64,000 nt of DNA. It comes from an uncultured Gammaproteobacteria bacterium (GTDB lineage Bacteria; Pseudomonadota; Gammaproteobacteria; Pseudomonadales; Pseudohongiellaceae). A program made the position numbers and the translations under genes. This document shows, piece by piece, positions 60,200 to 64,000 of this stretch. Below the pieces are notes generated by a model. The model ran no database searches and was not told the origin of the DNA. It worked only from the letters and a program-made list of their open reading frames with translations. The number at the start of each line of letters is the position of its first letter. The stretch's first letter is position 1. The DNA lies in NCBI GenBank assembly GCA_913048385.1, contig CAJWVZ010000002.1:1-64000 (forward strand). The letters are read 5' to 3'.

Positions 60200-61048
60200 T
60201 TAATTTTTTCCGACCCGTTTTACGGCCCTTACCTTAGAGCTTTTTTTCTGATTTGATTGCTTTCCGGATGCACCTAGGATTTTTTCAACAACTTCAGCAA
60301 CTCGATTTTCTTTTATACTTTCGATAATTGAATCGCCCATGACCGCTCGAATGCTACCTCTGCTTAGCCTAGCGTCAGCACGAAACTGCAACTCAGAGTC
60401 TTGATGACTAAAACCGTCTTTGAGAAAGACCAAGTCACTCGGGTTTAAAAAAACTTTTACTGACTGTTCCTTATCTAATTCGATCTCAGCTAATATGGTC
60501 GCAAGGATATTTTCAACTGATCTCTTACTTTCTTTCATGTCCGTGAGAGTTATTTCCTGAATAGACCTCACAAGCAACTCTTTTAGAGGTTCGTAAAAAC
60601 TTTCTAAGTCAACGCTTTCAGATTTAAGCGTTTCGATCAATTTGTCTAAATGTTCTCGTTTATCAGAGAAATCCTTATTTTCATTTTCCAGACACGAGTT
60701 GTACCCTTTCAAGAATTCAGCTTCTCCATATTGAATATATTCCTCGGTGGAGTATTGCAAAACCTTTTCAGGTTCAATGTAAAGATCTTCAACAGGCTCC
60801 GGTACAGATTCTTCATCTGAAGTCTCACTAAGTTCCACCTCGTCAATTTGGTTTTCAAAAGACTCCACCCCCGGTAATAAAGTAGGGTCCTCGTCTACAT
60901 TTTCTTCATCAGGAAGTAAGCCTTCTTCTTTAGAAAGAACTTCTTCCGATAACCCATAATCGAAGACATTTTCTTTAAAAGTTTTTTCTTCTGTGCTTGG
61001 CTGAATTATCCAAGGAGAAAATTCTGGTTTATTAGACAAAATCATCAC
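60200..61048 (-). CDS. fliH: Flagellar assembly protein FliH
   Basis: A 282-residue regulator of FliI. A very acidic N-terminal half (for example EEGLLPDEENVDEDPTLLPG) is followed by QYGEAEFLKGYNSCLE, LLVRSIQEITLTDMKE and VKVFLNPSDLVFLKDGF, which is the conserved FliH C-terminal domain. Its start overlaps the fliG end by seventeen bases. The basic tail (NQKKSSKVRAVKRVGKN) is unusual in sharpness of charge change. Confidence 0.88.
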   Translation of the reverse strand: MMILSNKPEFSPWIIQPSTEEKTFKENVFDYGLSEEVLSKEEGLLPDEENVDEDPTLLPGVESFENQIDEVELSETSDEESVPEPVEDLYIEPEKVLQYSTEEYIQYGEAEFLKGYNSCLENENKDFSDKREHLDKLIETLKSESVDLESFYEPLKELLVRSIQEITLTDMKESKRSVENILATILAEIELDKEQSVKVFLNPSDLVFLKDGFSHQDSELQFRADARLSRGSIRAVMGDSIIESIKENRVAEVVEKILGASGKQSNQKKSSKVRAVKRVGKN

Positions 61049-62087
61049 CTCTTCCTGCTAGAACTATGTCTCCTGAATCTGAGAGCCTTCTGGCAATTCG
61101 AAGAATATCTTTTTGAGCCTCTTCTACATCTGTGATCCGAATAGGGCCCTTATCTTCCATTTCATCTAAAAACATCAAGCGAGCACGCTGTGACATATTG
61201 CTTAAGAATTTTTCTTTCACCTCTTCATCCGCTCCCTTTAAAGCTGTCATCAGAAGATCTTGCTCAACGCTTCGCATCAAAGTTTGAACGCTTCGGTTAT
61301 CAAGACCATTGAAATTTTCAAAAGTAAACATGTTGTCTTGGATCTGGTTTGCCAATTCCTCGTCGGCATTGCTAACGCCAGTAAGAATTGCGCCTTCCAT
61401 ATCTGTTTTGGTAAAGTTCATGATTTTTGCTGCGGTCTTAATTCCGCCAAAACTTGATGATTTAGCCGAAGAACTCGAAGAGAATTGCTCACCGATTACT
61501 TTTTCTAGCTTCGCCATTGCGCTTGGGTGTACGGTTTCCAATGCTGCGACACGCTGTATAACTTCGGACCGAATTTCGCCGGGTATAAAATTAAGAACAT
61601 CCGCGGCGACATCATAATCAAGCACGGAAAGAATGATCGCGATGATTTGAGGATGCTCATCATAAATCATTTCTCCAATCGATCTTGCATCCATCCACTG
61701 AAGGACTTCAAGACCTTTACTGGAAGAGCCCGGCATAATTCGTCCGAGAACGGACGCAGCCTTATCTTCACCCAGCGCCTTAGTGAACACTGAACTTACA
61801 TAATCTGCAGTCCCTAAACCGATATTGGTTTGTTGCTTAATGGTTTCAACAAAATCGTCTAAGACGATGTTAACCATCTCCTGGGAGAGGTCAGCAACAC
61901 CTACCATGTGAGCCCCCAAACTTTGAACTTCTTTCGGTGACATATAAGTAATAATTTCTGCCGCTTGCTCTTCACCTAAGAGGAGTAAAATTACGGCCGC
62001 TCTCTCCAACGGCGTAAGGACCTCCATCTTATCCATTGTCTCAGCATCAGCAGTCGCGACCGCGGCATTTTGATCATTATCAGCCAT
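61032..62087 (-). CDS. fliG: Flagellar motor switch protein FliG
   Basis: A 351-residue rotor protein. ERAAVILLLLGEEQAAEIIT and YMSPKEVQSLGAHM are the N-terminal FliF-binding domain; EHPQIIAIILSVLDYDVAAD is the FliM-binding EHPQ motif region; the C-terminal torque domain has MFTFENFNGLDNRSVQTLMR and MTALKGADEEVKEKFLSNMS with QRARLMFLDEME, holding the charged residues that meet the stator. Full length. It lies 18 bases after fliF. Confidence 0.96.
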   Translation of the reverse strand: MADNDQNAAVATADAETMDKMEVLTPLERAAVILLLLGEEQAAEIITYMSPKEVQSLGAHMVGVADLSQEMVNIVLDDFVETIKQQTNIGLGTADYVSSVFTKALGEDKAASVLGRIMPGSSSKGLEVLQWMDARSIGEMIYDEHPQIIAIILSVLDYDVAADVLNFIPGEIRSEVIQRVAALETVHPSAMAKLEKVIGEQFSSSSSAKSSSFGGIKTAAKIMNFTKTDMEGAILTGVSNADEELANQIQDNMFTFENFNGLDNRSVQTLMRSVEQDLLMTALKGADEEVKEKFLSNMSQRARLMFLDEMEDKGPIRITDVEEAQKDILRIARRLSDSGDIVLAGRGDDFV

Positions 62088-62105
62088 TTTATTAACCCCT
62101 TTCCT

Positions 62106-63992
62106 TTAGCTCTGTTTGCCCGCAACCATTTTTTTCAGGAGACTAGCCACGCGACTTGAGTCCTCGTCTACCAACATTCGAACAATAGCAACCTTGTCAT
62201 CATAAGTATTAGCGGTGTCGAGCATATCCGCTGAAATATTCGACTTTCGTGGCTTGAGTCGGGCTTTAATTTCTTCAAGGGTCTCACCAGTTTCTTCTGC
62301 GTAAGCCTTAACCTCGTCTTTCGTGCGCAACACTGTTGTTCCGTCAATCAACAACTCCCCCTCGTCCAACGCAAACTCTTCATCGTCTTCGTCTTCGTCA
62401 TTCTCAGAGTCTTTCTTATCATCACTGCCAGAATCAATTGCATCCTCTCCCTTCACACCAGTCGGAGAACCATCAGAGGCCGCTTCAAGCAAGGCCGGAT
62501 CGATTGATGGTCTAGTTAAACCCCTAACCAGAGGTCTAATGACAAACAAAACTACCGCTAAAAAACATATAGCTATGAGCATCATTTTTGAGTAAGCCAT
62601 AACACTCGCACTTTCATACCACGCCATCTCTACTTCACTCCCGTCGTCTCTAAACTGAGAGACCAATACCATAATAGAATCACCTCTCCCCTCGTCAATC
62701 CCAACAGCTCGTGCCACTAGGCTCTGAATCGGAGCGGTATCGTAAACATTTTCTGTTCCATCGCTACTTAATGTATCGCCCGATATAGCGTCTCTATTAA
62801 GTACAACGGCTACAGTAAGCTTCGTAACATCTCCAGAGGAATTTTTCTGATATTGGATTTCGCGATCGACCTCATAATTACGAGTCGTTTGACTACTGCG
62901 CACTCCCAAAGTATTCGCGCCATCGGCATCAACGTTATTGTTCTCGACAAGCACAGTATCGGCAGGCGCAACGTTTGATGCGGAACCGGGAATTCCTGAA
63001 GCGGGGGTCGTACTTGAAGTATCGAGTATCAATATTTCTGACCGAGCTTTAGGACCTGTTCCGGCTCGATCGAAAATCTCTGAAGTCGACTCAAACTCAG
63101 AAAAATTTAACGTTACGTCTACGTCGGACCGAATATTTTCACGGCCAAAAATCGGTGTAAGAAGATCAATTATCTTGTCGCTATAATCATCCTCAACAGT
63201 TCGCTTAAAGGCGGCCTGTTCGCTTGCTTCTTGCAGTGCGGAATTATCTTTATCCGTTAAGAGGTTTCCCAATTGGTCTACGACAGATACGTCATCTAAT
63301 GAGAGATAGGGTACGCTTGAAGCTACGATGTTTACGATCGCCTGCACCTGCGCTGGACTTACGACACGGCCAGGAAAACTTGTCACTACCACCGAAGCCT
63401 TTGCCGGCTCCCTATTTCTAATGTAAGAACTTTGTCTTGGTGCTGCGAGGTGTACACGAGCCGCTTGAATTGTAGAGATTTGGACTATACTTTTTGAGAG
63501 TTCTATCTCAATAGCAGCGACGTACTGGGCTTGCTCCATAAACTGGCTCGTCGTCATAGAGGACGTAGAGCTGAGTGTGTCTAAGACCTGAGTGTTAGCA
63601 TCAGTCGGCAGACCATTAGTTGCTAATAACATCCTTGCCGCATAGTAATCATCAGATGGAACCATTAAGGTCCCTCGTTGATCATCCAGTGTTACCGCTA
63701 TATTCGCGTCCAGCAGTTGGTTAAAAGCCTCACCTCGATCAACTTCTGACATGTTCGGGTATAAAGCGCGTGTGGTACCAGAATTGAGCCACACGTAAAT
63801 GCTGATAAAAAATAACAACGCAAAAAGACCGACAAGCCCTGGAAGGGCCCTACGGACCAAAGGCTGCGCCATTAGTTCAGTTAAGCTTGGCACTCGTGAG
63901 GATGGTGCCGAGACCTCTTTAATCTCTGTAGACTCAGAATTTTCATTCTCAGTGGCTCTTTCTGGTTCAACAAGGTTTTCATCACCCACCAT
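62106..63992 (-). CDS. fliF: Flagellar MS-ring protein FliF (start at window edge)
   Basis: A 628-residue MS-ring protein with two membrane helices (about residues 50-70 and 460-480). RALYPNMSEVDRGEAFNQLL and DDYYAARMLLATNGLPTDAN then ARVHLAAPRQSSYIRNREPA and KASVVVTSFPGRVVSPAQVQ are FliF ring-building motifs, and the tail ends with a FliG-binding region. The C-terminal part has an acidic DEDDEEFALDEGE segment. ATG 63992 is eight bases from the window end and no stop codon is seen upstream, so a longer N-terminus cannot be excluded. fliE is presumably beyond the window. Confidence 0.92.
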   Translation of the reverse strand: MVGDENLVEPERATENENSESTEIKEVSAPSSRVPSLTELMAQPLVRRALPGLVGLFALLFFISIYVWLNSGTTRALYPNMSEVDRGEAFNQLLDANIAVTLDDQRGTLMVPSDDYYAARMLLATNGLPTDANTQVLDTLSSTSSMTTSQFMEQAQYVAAIEIELSKSIVQISTIQAARVHLAAPRQSSYIRNREPAKASVVVTSFPGRVVSPAQVQAIVNIVASSVPYLSLDDVSVVDQLGNLLTDKDNSALQEASEQAAFKRTVEDDYSDKIIDLLTPIFGRENIRSDVDVTLNFSEFESTSEIFDRAGTGPKARSEILILDTSSTTPASGIPGSASNVAPADTVLVENNNVDADGANTLGVRSSQTTRNYEVDREIQYQKNSSGDVTKLTVAVVLNRDAISGDTLSSDGTENVYDTAPIQSLVARAVGIDEGRGDSIMVLVSQFRDDGSEVEMAWYESASVMAYSKMMLIAICFLAVVLFVIRPLVRGLTRPSIDPALLEAASDGSPTGVKGEDAIDSGSDDKKDSENDEDEDDEEFALDEGELLIDGTTVLRTKDEVKAYAEETGETLEEIKARLKPRKSNISADMLDTANTYDDKVAIVRMLVDEDSSRVASLLKKMVAGKQS

Positions 63993-64000
63993 CTCAGTTT

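Noticed and set aside
1-64000. tRNA, rRNA, transposase, integrase or phage genes
   Set aside because: None was recognised on either strand; the window appears to be stable chromosomal sequence.

Overview
This 64 kb window looks like chromosome from a marine, heterotrophic, motile gammaproteobacterium. The reasons are a complete gammaproteobacterial-type fli operon, RdgC, an Ada fusion protein, a Blc lipocalin, TonB-dependent uptake, a phosphate-selective porin and many secreted sulfatases and hydrolases. The genus cannot be fixed by reading alone. No rRNA, tRNA, insertion sequence, phage gene or CRISPR array was found.

Layout. 59-5682 (+) is a secreted sulfatase module: a leucine-rich-repeat protein, an iduronate-2-sulfatase-like enzyme, an FG-GAP propeller and a formylglycine-generating enzyme with a signal peptide. 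5804-12120 (-) carries a metallo-beta-lactamase-fold hydrolase, a small split-barrel-like membrane protein, a BCCT-like transporter coupled to a GMC oxidoreductase, and glpD. 12398-22469 is mixed: ada, a second sulfatase, a metallo-beta-lactamase/alpha-beta-hydrolase pair, an S9 peptidase, an SLC13-type carrier and a lipocalin. 22603-30166 is a periplasmic redox region: a molybdenum hydroxylase of the isoquinoline oxidoreductase type, three tiny membrane proteins, a Tat-exported flavin amine oxidase with a diheme cytochrome c, and a signal-peptide methyltransferase-like protein. 30331-33070 (-) is a TonB receptor with long His/Asp arrays and its small upstream partner.

33182-39211 (-) is the most interesting locus. 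A Tat lipoprotein related to linalool dehydratase/isomerase is followed within 23 bases by a tryptophan tryptophylquinone (TTQ) amine dehydrogenase cluster in the order heavy chain, MauE, MauD, light chain, monoheme cytochrome c, and then a TauD-type dioxygenase. Two normally critical residues appear changed: the LinD catalytic His is Trp229, and the first active-site Asp of the light chain is Ser80. This suggests a divergent periplasmic pathway. The divergent porin at 39427 has four 11-base-spaced Pho-box repeats in front of it.

41023-49504 holds an amino-acid permease, a nitronate monooxygenase-like protein, a thiolase, a lipase-like hydrolase, a Sel1-like protein, rdgC, small secreted or cytoplasmic proteins and a candidate small RNA. 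49508-63992 (-) is the flagellar export/basal-body/switch operon fliFGHIJKLMNOPQR-flhB, with many overlapping or closely spaced genes, ending in an unrecognised 390-residue protein coupled to flhB.

A theme is oxidation of amines and other small organics in the periplasm with electrons passed to c-type cytochromes, beside scavenging of sulfate esters, phosphate and metal. All functions are read from motifs; no database search was run.
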